Origin: Rhizophagus irregularis
Lineage: Eukaryota; Glomeromycota; Glomeromycetes; Glomerales; Glomeraceae
Reading direction: 5' to 3'
Assembly: GCF_026210795.1 (NCBI RefSeq)
Contig: NC_089435.1
Span: 3,410,001 to 3,474,000 of the forward strand
DNA length: 64,000 bases
This document shows, one piece after another, positions 10,899 through 21,731 of the stretch (the first letter of the stretch is position 1; the number at the start of each line of letters is the position of its first letter). The translations under genes were made by a program, and so were the position numbers. The notes under the pieces were generated by a model. The model searched no databases and had not been told where the DNA came from. It saw nothing but the letters and a program-made list of their open reading frames with translations.

Positions 10899-12131
10899 TT
10901 AACTCCCTCCCTCAGTACCATTAACTCCCTTAGTACCATCAATACCGTTAACTCTCATAATTCCCTCATAATTGAAATTTGGATCATAATAGATATAAGG
11001 ATCAGTTGAGTAATCGTAAGTTTCAACATTGAAATTTAAATTTACATTAGCATCTCTCATATTAACACCATAATAGGGACCCGAATGATACTTTAGGCCT
11101 AACTCAGTTAAAGGTATCGATTCAGAACATTTTGGATCTTCAGCATTACATTCAGTAAAGGCACTTGAATCATGATCAGGATTATCTATATATAATTCTT
11201 CACCAAAATGTTTATAGGACCCAATAAATGGAATTGTCCATGATGTAGGTAAACGAGGAACTAAATCACCACGAACTATAGATCTTATTGCTATTAGGTT
11301 TTCATCAACATATTTAGCAAAGGTTTCATCACCCGTTCTTGGTTGACCAAATGTAGCAAGAAACACTTTTTCATTTCTTTTAGCTAATTCTGGCACCTTT
11401 TGTATAAGATCTAATGCCGATAATGTAGCAAGTGCTATGATAAAAAAAAAAGACTGTTAAAAAGTTGTAATTAAATATGTAATTTTTTTAATTTATTGAA
11501 CTTACCGCCACCTAAACTGTGACCCATAAATCCGATATTGAAATCGGGCTTTTCTTTGATTAATTTTATAAGATCATCGGTAACTTTGGGTTGAATTTGT
11601 TCCCAAGCATTAAGAAATCCATGGTGTACCGAGGCACCAGGTACAGGAGTATATTCGTCTTGATAAATGACAAAGTCAGAAATGTAATTTCTAACACTTC
11701 CTGGTACAGTTCCTCTATATGATACGATGATTAATTTTTTTTCTGGTTCCATGGCTATGTAACCTACATATTTATTATTTTGTTAATAAACGCAAAAAGT
11801 TAACGTGTGTGGCACAGTAATAATATAAAATACCCCTTGTGTTAAGCACATCGTTTTTAAAGTCTGTAACAAATTGGGTACCCTTAGTTGCAAGACAGAT
11901 GTCTCCACAGTCCCAATTATTAAGAGGAGCCTTAATATAAGCAGCAGCAGCGTAATTAGCAAAGCTCTTTAAATTAGGGGCTGATGTAATGGGACCAAGA
12001 GCATTAGATACTGGAGCAGCTTCGATTAATACTGATAAAAAGATTAAAGAGATTAAAGAAATTAACTTGAAGGATAATATGTGTTTGATAGGAGTTGCTT
12101 TGCAACTTGAGGAAATAATTTGCTGCTGCAT
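10899..12131 (-). CDS. secreted class 3 (fungal) lipase, three exons
   Basis: Reconstructed as 12131-11834, 11763-11506 and 11434-10899, with introns of 70 and 71 bp (GT-AG); 363 aa. An N-terminal hydrophobic stretch (residues about 20-40, FKLISLISLIFLSVLIEA) after a basic start is a signal peptide. The alpha/beta-hydrolase core shows IIVSYRGT (oxyanion strand), the nucleophile elbow GHSLGGALATLSALDL built across intron 2, GDLVPRLP with the likely catalytic Asp, and YHSGPYYG with the likely catalytic His. It would hydrolyse acylglycerol esters outside the cell or in the secretory pathway. The C-terminus ends in a Gly/Thr/Val/Asn repeat (GTKGVNGTEGG) cut off by a frameshift. A TATAAAAG box lies about 85 bp upstream of the ATG (12222-12215). 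The two leftmost ORFs in this span are its exons, not separate genes. Confidence 0.92.
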
Positions 12132-12411
12132 TGCTTATTGTTTTACAGAGGAAATGTTTTAGTATAATATTTTAGTGTAAAAGAATGAAGTGCTATCAAA
12201 GAAAAAAACACGTTCTTTTATACATTTTTTTTGGAGTTATGATCGTATCTTTATTGAAATTCAATTAATATACCATCACACTTTTTCATTATATCAATAG
12301 ATTTCTTCATACTGTAGCTTATTAACTAAATCATTCTTTATTTTCTTTAAAAGTCTATTAAATTGTTAATTATCATTCGTAAAATAGAAAAATAAAATTG
12401 TGTAAAATTTC
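12132..12411 (-). promoter_or_regulatory. lipase promoter region
   Basis: TATAAAAG on the minus strand at 12222-12215, 84 bp before the lipase ATG. The remainder is AT-rich with no recognised operator. Confidence 0.55.
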
Positions 12412-13110
12412 CGAGATTTTGATTATTTAAGCACGCAATCCCGAAATTTTATTTGTCCCACATCAGCAAGCGGGAAAATCACGTGATATGATATAATATG
12501 AGTGGACTCTTTTTTTATAAAACCTTAATTAAAATATAAAGTCAAATAAATCGAAAACGGCATTCAAAGCCTCATTTTGTGCTCTAAGTAAAGTTGCAGA
12601 GCAGGCCAAAATACACTTAGCAAATATGTTTAAAAGGTTGTGTATATATGGCGAAAAGCTTTATTTAGAAAAATTTTTTTGTGAAGTCACGTGATTTTTC
12701 GGCTTTAGACGTTAGACGACTTAGACGTCCTCTTCAAAAGTCAAATATTGAAGATCAATGACCATATATATATGTATGTATGTATTTGATAAACGAAGCA
12801 CTTTATTTATTTATATGAAGAAAAACATACAAATTATATAAAATACCTCCCTCATTACAATACATGTATGTTCTAATTAAATAAAATAAACAAAACTAAA
12901 AATAGAAATTCCTATAATAATAATAATCCTAATTTGGGAAAATTTTTTACGTAAAATCACGTGACTTAAACTAGGAATGACCATATTATATATTTTGATT
13001 TGCAAATTTTAATGTGGGACAACGTCTCGGTATTTACAAATTAAAAAATAAATTTCCGAAAATTTCTGAAATTGCATTTAATGCCGGTGGGACAAAATAA
13101 AGTATAGTTA
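12412..13110. repeat. putative non-autonomous element with TCACGTGA palindromes
   Basis: The perfect palindrome TCACGTGA occurs three times (12479-12486, 12687-12694, 12957-12964), twice within AAAATCACGTGA contexts. Outer parts are inversely related: TTTTATTTGTCCCAC at 12455-12469 against GTGGGACAAAATAAA at 13087-13101, and a further GTGGGACAA at 13015. There are no ORFs. A diverged inverted-repeat element is plausible; CACGTG is also the classic bHLH E-box, so regulation is an alternative. Confidence 0.45.
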
Positions 13111-13267
13111 GATTATACCAAAACATGTATACTTAGGTCAATATAGTTAAATCGTACTGAAACAGAAAGAGAAAAACTCCGAAACGATGGCTAGAATAGC
13201 AGAAAATAACCAATGTGATATAATCTAATTATACTTATAACCGTAACCTATCCATACCATATAACCT

Positions 13268-13335
13268 GGTTACGGTACATTTCACCAAAATCCATTTCAC
13301 GAAGCCATTTCGCCGAAGGGATGTTTCGTAGAAAA
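13268..13335 (-). repeat. degenerate short-unit repeat, third locus
   Basis: The minus strand reads GAAACATCCCTTCGGCGAAA, TGGCTTCGTGAAATGGA and TTTTGGTGAAATG, the same cores as at 1065-1265. It overlaps the 3' end of the kinase fragment, supplying its last codons. Confidence 0.5.
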
Positions 13336-13881
13336 ATCACCTTTTATTATAATATTATCAAATTGATTATATGGTATCCATTCAAATACTATATTATCAT
13401 AATTTTTAATTTGTAATTTCCTTTTTTTTTTAATGAAAACATCAATTTGTTCATTCTCACTGGTCCATTTTGTAAAATTTATTTTTAAATTATTTATTAA
13501 ACATGATTTACATATCATTGTAACTAAAATATAATGATTTGTATATGGATTTTGTGACATTCCATATATTTGCTCACCATATTGACCTTACAAAGAAAAA
13601 TAATAAATATTATTATATACAGTACATGTTTACATATTATTATATAAAAAAGTACTAAAATTATTTTATACCTTAAGTAAAAACTCGTTAATAACATCAT
13701 AATAATTTATTAAACAAACTTTCTTATCCAATTCTCTTATCCATTCCTTTTTACCAAGATCATCATAATATAATGGACCATCATTCCCAATTTCCCATAT
13801 GATAATTTTTTTAATTTCCATCCTGTAAAAGAAGTCAATCCGTTTTTTTTTTATTTCATCTTTTTTCCGTAAAAGGCTCAT
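13297..13881 (-). pseudogene. rearranged protein-kinase fragment
   Basis: Block 1 (13881-13672) reads IIIWEIGNDGPLYYDDLGKK then EWIRELDKKVCLINYYD and NEFLLK, resembling the N-lobe of Rhizophagus-type kinases (AIWKDGP...VALK...EFLNEVK). Block 2 (13586-13297) reads YGMSQNPYTNHYILV, a hinge-like segment, and then CKSCLINNLKINFTKWTSEN, EQIDVFI, and EWIPYNQFDNI, which in intact kinases lies upstream of the glycine loop. So N-lobe, hinge and pre-kinase segments are in circularly shuffled order. The blocks are separated by an intron-like GT-AG stretch (13671-13587), but the phases do not join. No catalytic loop (HRD/DFG) is present. The end runs into the short-unit repeat. Not a functional kinase. 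Confidence 0.6.
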
Positions 13882-14011
13882 ATTTCCGTAATTAATAACT
13901 TTATATCACGGAATTTTATATCGAATTATTTGCATTTTCCGTGAATGGATCCGTGAAAGGATCATTTTCACGGAGTTTTTACAGAAATAACGGATAAAAT
14001 TTTTTATAGGG
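13882..14011 (+). mobile_element. solo terminal fragment of the CCCTATAAAAAAT element family
   Basis: Ends CGGATAAAATTTTTTATAGGG, and carries several CCGT/ACGG subterminal motifs (TTCCGTAA, CACGGAA, TTCCGTGAAT, CACGGAG). This matches the right end of the intact element at 21732-23450 (GATCAAAATTTTTTATAGGG with ACGG motifs). No left end is seen nearby. It abuts the kinase fragment. Confidence 0.6.
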
Positions 14012-15640
14012 CATTTCTTTTAATAACGTTAAATTTATTATATATTGTATCAATGATGAATTTTAATTTTAATTGTTGTTCTTTAATAATATCATCAATT
14101 TCTTTATTTTTACTGAATTACTGGAAGTGACATTGGAAACATTGAAAAAAAAATTTTTTGAAAATAATATTATATTTAAAATTTTTTTTAACGATGAAAA
14201 ATACCAAATTTTGTAAAGAAACCAAAAATTTTTTAGCGTAACAATGAAATTGGATATTTGTAAATAGAATGTGGCGCAGTAAACACAGATGATTATAAAG
14301 TTACTAAAAATAATGGTATTAAGTATCAATCGTTAAATAAGGCATAAAAGACATAATTATTTCATATAATTGCTTTTTTCAAGAGGTCCCAAATAGAATC
14401 GTCAATTTTGAGGGTCATCAAGAGTCAAGACCATATAAACGATGTCCATTTTAAGTTTGAATCCTAAATAAAAACTTTATTATATGATTAAACGAGATTA
14501 ATTCAGTCATAAATTATTATTTAGTTATTTAGTTATAATGAATCCTAATTGTTATAATTTAATTAATTTATTCAAAAAACAATATTCTATTTATAAAGTA
14601 AATTTGAACGGAGATTATTCAAAAATTGAAGAGAATTTTTGACAAATTTATACTTCAATTTTAAATCGAAAGATCAACTGAAAAAAAAAATGATTGGAGA
14701 ATTTATAATTACAAGAAAGACTGGATGAAATTTGAAAGAAATATATATATATATATATATAATTTTTTTTTAAATATATAATATGCAAATAGTACCTATG
14801 AAGATTACTATAGAGTTACGTTTAATAGAGAATTTAATTTCAGTGAAATGCAAAAATCGATGAATAAATTTAATTAAATATATTTTTATAATAAATTTAT
14901 TGCAGTATTCCAATTATTTTTGACGAACAAAACAATGGAAAATAAAATAAAATAATTATACGATATATACACTATATCTGATATATCAATATGTAATAAT
15001 AAACATGAAAGAATGATTTTGAGATGTAATTTCCATTAATTTAGTTTCAAATAAAGAAAAAAAATATTTTTTTTTATTTATATTCATATTCCTTAGATTT
15101 TGATTTTATTATAAATGAGATTTTTTTTGATGAAAATTCCACCAAATCTTCGCTCAATTTCCATATTGTAATTAATAACATACATTTAAACATTTAATAA
15201 CATCACGTCAAAATAAATAATATACTTAAAAAAGATTTCCCTTTGTGTAAATTCATTGTAAATTAGAATTTTCTATTTTTATTTTGAACGAATTTTAAAA
15301 ATTTTGAATATAATATAATTTATTATAATGGAAATCCAAAAATAAATAAATCACTTGATTCATATATTATTACGTAAACGTCTAATACCTGATCTAAAGA
15401 ATGACAAGACGAAAAGAAAAAACTATTTTTTTTTTTTACATGTAACAGATCTATCCATTTTCTTCTGCGGTAAATTTTTAAAAATCATCTTCTCACTGGC
15501 TGTTAATTTGTATGGAAGATGCGAGACTTTCCTCATGTGGATTTTTTTACAATTTGTTCATTATTGTTCTTAGTATCATCTTGTATTGCATCTAGCTTAT
15601 ATATCGTAGTTTGAATGTTGTTGCAGCTAAAAAATTAAAA
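14012..15640. other. intergenic, AT-rich, (AT)n microsatellite
   Basis: An (AT)10-like run lies at 14743-14761. ORFs here (for example 14069-14329 minus) are A/T-driven, with no domain features. No gene supported. Confidence 0.6.
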
Positions 15641-15649
15641 AAATATCGT

Positions 15650-15905
15650 AAGTATGGTTGGTACCGGTGGAAGAAAATAATCAACCACCACCATACTACA
15701 TAAAAAAAAGCTTCCGGAAAGGTTTGGATACCAAACAAATGAGCAAGGTACATAGACTAACCCTCATCCAGGAAAGCCAGTTTCTCCTTCCCTTCAGCTT
15801 TTTTTGTCTATAAGCCTGTTTTTTACACACGCACGCACAAAAACACACATACACAAACTGGGCTAAGCAGGGATCTTTAGCTTACCTTAATAAATAATAA
15901 ATAAA
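15650..15905 (+). repeat. GC-richer island, possible SINE-like element
   Basis: About 200 bp of clearly higher GC content (GGTTGGTACCGGTGGAAG, CCTCATCCAGGAAAGCCAG, CTGGGCTAAGCAGGGATC) ends in the simple tail TTAATAAATAATAAATAAAT (15889-15906). A short complex body with a simple A/T-rich tail is the layout of a SINE. TGGTTGGTACCGG is only vaguely A-box-like, so the class is uncertain. Confidence 0.35.
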
Positions 15906-15906
15906 T

Positions 15907-16704
15907 GGTTGATAGTGCTCCTCAAAACCTTCTTTACCTTGGGCTCTATCTTAAAGAGTCAGTTGACAACGGTACAGGAGCTTTTCTCTCTAACGATGCG
16001 TAAATCATTTACAACGCGTCATATACAAAGTCTCCTCTTAGACCTATTGATAACACACTTTATTGTAAATAAATGTGTGAAAATAAATAGATTTTTCTTT
16101 TTAAAGATGTAAAAAAAACAAATATTTTTAAAAAATACATAGAAGTATTTTTATCTTACTTTTTTATCAAGTCAACACAGTTCAGCCATGATCAAATTGA
16201 TCAAATTTCTGTCAACCTTTTATATAGACGTGATTATAAATAATAAACTATTAACCAGACGTGATTATTAATAAACTATTAGACGCGATTATTACATAAT
16301 GATATACAATTAGCTATAATAAACTACTACATAATAAAGTTAATAATATTACTTATATACTTATGTATAAAAAAAAAATAAAAGTGATACGATCAGCCAA
16401 TTAATTTATTAAATTAATAAAATAAATTATTATTCAACTATTCAACTATTAAGTTGACTTCCAAGTTATCTAATAATCCAAAACAAACTAGACTGAGGAA
16501 ATTGAAAAAGAAATTGTAGGTATTTAAGTGATGTTAATATTCTTAATGATAATAATTAATTTTGTAATAGGTAACAAATTAGACTTCTTTAAAATGTTCT
16601 TTTTTTATCATCAACCAGGCATACAGTATACTATATATGATAAAAATGGTTCTGAGGTGGCGTCAAGCATGAACAATCAAAAAACTGATATATCAACTTA
16701 ATTT
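15907..16704. other. intergenic, nothing supported
   Basis: AT-rich sequence. A short local repeat (AGACGTGATTATTAATAAACTATTA and variants around 16225-16290) is the only pattern. No gene. Confidence 0.55.
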
Positions 16705-16956
16705 TTGCGTTATTAGATAATGATTATTAGCCACTTAGGAAGAATTGATTATGTAAGTTATTGGTAATTTATAAAAACCTGTTTATCAAGAATATCCCTC
16801 ATTTATTTATATTTTTTTAAAAAATCAGGAGAAATAATTGGTGACTATAATCGTTAGATTGGCGATTAATAAATGATGAAAATAAATCACATTATTACTA
16901 AAAATATTGAATTGTATTCATAACTTAGTAGAAATTATTTTATAATTAATTTAATT

Positions 16957-17030
16957 TTTTTTTTTTTTTTACGAAGTCAAAATATTACTTTATTAGGAAA
17001 TAAGAAAAATTACAAAACAGGAAAAGATCT
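16957..17030 (-). mobile_element. poly(A)-tailed retroposon 3' end, shortened (copy A)
   Basis: On the minus strand AATAAAGT sits about 20 bp before a run of A (T on plus, 16957-16970), as in a polyadenylated RNA copy. Copy B at 23798-24285 has the same tail with more body. Confidence 0.5.
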
Positions 17031-17774
17031 ACATTATATATATCATTTATATACCGTCTGATCTTTTTCACATTGACTATCGAGACCTATTTCTATCTGC
17101 TTTGCTCAAAACTAAAAATAAATAATTAAAATATCACTAACTATATTAGAGTCAGTATAATCAATATTTAGCAAGTTCGGTATTTTAAGTTGATGAATCA
17201 TTAGCTCTTTTAAGACAAAGCCTCTTCTTTTGTCCTAATAGATAATGGTAGCATACGTAAGACAGGGTGAAATACTAAATATGGTACATTTTTTGTTACA
17301 TTTCTTATTAGTTGTTAAAAGACGATAGTTTTGATTTACACCTACAATAATAATTTATTATTTATATTATCGCCATTTCAAAATGATGTACGCAGTTAAA
17401 TTTGAATAAAAAAAAAGAAAACTGAAAACCGGACGAAAACCGGACGAAATATGGACAAAAAATGGATGAAAACTGGGCGAGTATTGGTATTCGAATATAT
17501 AATCACAAATAAACTGCGTACACCATTTTGAAAATGGCGATAATATTGAGAATATTCGGTAAAAAAATTCATTGATTAATCGCGAATAAATTTAAATTAT
17601 TTTACTTTGTAATTTAGCTTTAATTTAATACTTCAGTAGTTGTTTCATGAATTTGTTAGAGAAAATTCATTTTTATTAACTTTTATGTTATTTATTAAAA
17701 ATAATTGTAAACTTTCTATTATAATTGTATAAAAAAAAAATTTAGTTTAAAATCCATTTTTAAATTTTATAATA

Positions 17775-19385
17775 TTAGACGATGTGTGAATGCTTTGCCA
17801 TACTACTTGATTCTCTTTTTACTAATTTTCTGTCAAATTTAAATTCCGGAGGAGGTGCCATACTACTTGATTCTCTTATTACTAATTTTCTGCCAGATTC
17901 AAATTCCGGAGGAGGTGGTTCATATTGTACTATTTAAAGAGTTAATTAATTATTAGTATTGAGGAAAAAAAAATGAATAATTAGAATGAAGAATAAAAAT
18001 TACATACTGTAGAATTTCATAAATTTACCAAAATTTTTATGGCATCTAATAGTGTTCCATGTTGATAATGCCAAAACGATCCAACATAGACATGCTATTA
18101 CATATAAATATATTTTTTAAAAAAAGAATCATTAGTATAATTTTTATAGGCTAATTTAAAAACAATATAAAATTATGCGAAATTATTATTACCATATAAT
18201 AAAAATGCACACATAGGCATATTATACTGAAAGCATTGTAACGGATATTTTGCTTTTACCGATTTATTATATCGTTCACAGAAACTAGCCATATCAAAAT
18301 ATAATAATAAGGCTTGAATAAAATTTCCTATATATACGATAAACATTAAATAATGTTTTTCATCCCTCACCTAAATATGTTGATGTAAATTGTTTTAGTA
18401 TAATAACATTATATTAAAGAACAAAAAAATAATGTACTTACACCTTTGAGTATAAAATATGAATAATAAAGGAATATTATGTTTAACGGCACTTGAAAAT
18501 TTATAAATAGGTCTCGAAGTCTAATTTGTCTTTTTGTTAGTGCTAACAGGTTCATACTATTTATTCCTACTAAATAAGCAACTAACAATAGCCCTATCAT
18601 CATTATCTGAGCATGAAACAATGGAAATTGGACCTCATATATTGCATGCATTTCTAAGTCAAAAAAAGAAAAAGAAAAATTTAGGAACTAAATAAATATA
18701 TATACGCTGAAGGATTCAAATAAATGGATTATTTACCTTTAATCTCATCATGCCTAGAATATTTGAATTCATATACTAGAGGCCATATTCTAAGATAAAA
18801 AAAAAATGAAATAAATAAATTTAATATTTTTTATTTTTTTTGGTTACAAATTAAAAGATATTATCACTTACCCTTTTTTCCATATTAAGTACACATATAA
18901 TGTATATAGTAATTGAAATAAAATTGAAATCGCAATTAAAAAAGATGAACCTATTATATAAAACTTTTGATTTGCAAAACATGACACAGTATGGTCTCTA
19001 CAATGAAAATATTGAGTATAAAAACTAGCTATCCCTCCAACAACAGGAAATATATGTACACCAAGGAATGCTAATCCATGATAAACGGTTTTACCATAGA
19101 ACTACAAATAATAAAATAAATTAATAGCTAGTATTAAATACATTAAACGATCTTCAGCATAAATCATTATATTACCATAATCATCCCTGATATTATAGGA
19201 AAAAATATTAATGGAATAAGTATAAAATACTTGTCGAATTCTCCTGTTAAGAATAAAGTGCCAACGAACAGAAAACTATATATGAACATATCTATAATAT
19301 ATGTGTACAAGAAAACCTTTTCTATACGCTTTAACCCTTTATAAAATTTACGAAGTATTCTATAAAGAACAACTAGTGAATTCAT
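17775..19385 (-). CDS. multi-pass membrane protein of unknown family, copy A
   Basis: Seven exons: 19385-19176, 19101-18872, 18789-18737, 18653-18442, 18370-18193, 18094-18008, 17929-17775; introns 70-100 bp with GT-AG and matching phases; 374 aa. There are about eight hydrophobic segments: VFLYTYIIDMFIYSFLFVG, YFILIPLIFFPIISGM, GLAFLGVHIFPVVGGIASFY, SFLIAISILFQLLYTLYVYL, MMIGLLLVAYLVGI, VPLNIIFLYYSYFIL, YLMFIVYIGNFIQALLLYF and ACLCWIVLALSTW. A soluble tail (exon 7) has two 20-residue repeats with PPPEF, RKLV and RESSSMA, ending KHSHIV. The Ser and basic content suggests a cytosolic phosphorylatable tail. I do not recognise the family; a receptor-like or transporter-like role would be a guess. 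No clear signal peptide. The ORFs of 65-80 codons in this span are its exons. Confidence 0.8.
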
Positions 19386-20179
19386 TTTTGGGATAAGTTA
19401 AATCCAAGAGACCAGCTGATGGATAAAAGAAAAGGAAGATAACAAGGAGATGAAAATTATTAAGATAACAAATAGATGAAATTTTAAAATAACGAGGAGA
19501 TAAAATTATTAAGATAATGAAGATATTAAGACAACGAAAAGATGAAAATTATTATAGAAAAACTGAAAGGAGATATTTATGAAGTGCCTTTTTTATCATG
19601 TCAATAATTATTGCGAGCAGCTTATTTATATTTTTAAATACAAAGGAATATATTCCCTTGTTCATGGTGAAAGTGAGATTGAAACGTTAGATATTTATAT
19701 TTACAAAGAATCTTTGTCGTTTCTAAACCATGATGATCATGTAAATTAAAAAATCACAAACCCAAAAAACGTTTTATTAATTTAATTTCTTTATTTTATG
19801 AAAAAAATAGTTTCTAATATCAAGTATGTAATAAAAATAATAAAAATAGCAATATTTCGATAACATTATAACGCTATAGCACGAAAACAGAGATTTTGGA
19901 TCATCCAGCAAATTTCAAGAAAAGAATGTCTTTATGATAGAGTCCAGACATTTTTTTTTGTTAATTGTAAAAAAAAAAATTTTTTTTCGTTGAATTCTCC
20001 GGAAACTTGTAAAAATTTTCATTTTCTTCTGCTACTAAAAAAAACAACAATTTATGAATTATACGCATAATTTAAACTTTATTAAAAATATAACCGCAGT
20101 CAAAAGTATATAATGTTTGTCACACTATTAATACATGAAACATATACAAAGAATTTTTTTTTCTCACTGGTCTAAAACT

Positions 20180-20562
20180 ATGGAAAGCCGTCCTTGACAA
20201 AAGGTTGATATCCAGACATCATGTTGGATAATGTCTAGACATCATGTTTGATATATGTAGAATAATGTTTGTACATCATTCAACATGATGCTCAAGCATC
20301 AACCGACATGATGTCTTAGACATCATGTTACCAAATATAGTAAATTTTATTTTGTGTAACTCATAAATATACTATATTTGGTAATTTGATCAGCATGATG
20401 TCTAGACATCATGTCGGTTGATGTCTTTCACATCATGTTAAATAATGTACAAACATCATCCTACATATATCAAACATGATGTCTAGACATACCATCATGA
20501 TGTCTAAACATTATATTTCATGATGTTTGGACATCAACCTTTTGTCAAGGACGGCTTTCCAT
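20180..20562. mobile_element. foldback MITE inserted in copy A
   Basis: Perfect 30-bp inverted ends (20180-20209, starting ATGGAAAGCCGTCCTTGA, and 20533-20562). Nearly the whole 383 bp folds back on itself. It is built from the palindrome ATGATGTCTAGACATCAT and variants, with a central pair CCAAATATAGTA / TACTATATTTGG around a loop. Flanks CTAAAACT (20172-20179) and ATAAAACT (20563-20570) are a 7-8 bp target duplication. Copy B has the empty site with a single CTAAAACT at 27426-27433. An 8-bp duplication fits hAT or Mutator mobilisation. No coding capacity. Confidence 0.92.
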
Positions 20563-20563
20563 A

Positions 20564-21700
20564 TAAAACTGGAAACAATGATGAAAATCTATGAAATTGC
20601 CTATTTTGTCAACTTAATGCTATTAAACGCATATCACACATTTTCCCGTTTCAACATACAACACTTGGATAAATTTGTCACATGTTTTGAAAATGTGAAA
20701 GGATTTCATTTCTTTAAAAGAGATTAAAGAAAATTAAAACGTTATGACAGTAAAATTTGTGTTGACTCCTGTTTCTTGTCCATATCAATGTGGCACATAC
20801 ATAAGCCTTTGTACATTGTAAGGACTAACATTATAATTAGTTTAGTGGCGCAGTTTAATATTTATTTTTAGTATATAATTTATTTTTAGTTTTATAGTTA
20901 GATAGTTTAGGTCAGAATGAGTCCTAAACTAATGGTGAATATATGATAAAAAGGTTGGATATTATAAATTGGGATATGAAAGTTGGACATTAAAAGATAG
21001 GATTTGGCGTATTATTATAAAAAAGAGAGAACTCGGGGATTATATTTTACAAAGAAATTAAACTTGTAGGCGACCTGGTTGGCAAAGGAATATAATTCCT
21101 TGCAAGTAATGGGGTTGACCGACAACATCAAAATTTACTTTTTAGCGTACTACGTAAATGCACTATACGATAATTCAAAGATTTTCCTGCGCTATCACAA
21201 AAGTTTTATAACGCTTTTTTATTTTATTATTACAAATAATCATTTTTAATTGAAATTTTGTAACACATAATCAACTAATATCAACCAATCATGGCGAATT
21301 TAACCATGTCCTCAATAACAAAAAAGTCATAGGATAAAAGTGAATAGTAAATAATCAAATTTATATAAGATACGGAAATAATGAAATAAAAGATATAAAA
21401 TATTAATAGTGACTCGAATTATTAAGTAATTTGATAATTATAATAACACAAGTAAACTAATTAATTAAATTTGATATTAAAAATAAATAGATTTAAAAGT
21501 TGTAGACTATAGACATACTGATAAAATAATTATTTAACTAGTATACATTAGAATGAAGATGTTTACATAGTTTACAAAATGTTATTAATTTATTACATGA
21601 CTGTACAGTACATTAATCAATAATGGCCTTTGGCTTTTCAGTGACTTCATCAGTTGCGATATTATGGTAACTTCGGTTTGATTCATTTTGTTAGAAACTT
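20564..21700. other. upstream flank of membrane gene, copy A; no supported gene
   Basis: A conserved short ORF shared with copy B (ending NVKGFHFFKRD, stop near 20727) and a second one near 20970 (GYESWTLKDRIWRIIIKK), which is broken in copy A by a small insertion near 21065. Their meaning is unclear. No domain recognised. Confidence 0.35.
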
Positions 21701-21731
21701 TTAATTTTAAAAGTTTGAATCATGTGAAAAA

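Noticed and set aside
13666-13881. Functional small kinase gene
   Set aside because: No glycine loop in the right place, no HRD or DFG, and exon phases do not join.
14743-14761. (AT)n runs here and at 59710 and 60283 as origins or hairpins
   Set aside because: Simple microsatellites in AT-rich DNA; nothing else supports a function.
15650-15905. tRNA gene or tRNA-derived A/B boxes
   Set aside because: No GGTTCGAATCC-like B box and no cloverleaf could be drawn; kept only as a possible SINE-like island. No convincing tRNA or rRNA found in the window.
20200-20560. CRISPR-like array from repeated ATGATGTCTAGACATCAT
   Set aside because: Repeats are part of nested inverted repeats with irregular spacing in a eukaryotic genome; TIRs and target duplication show a MITE.
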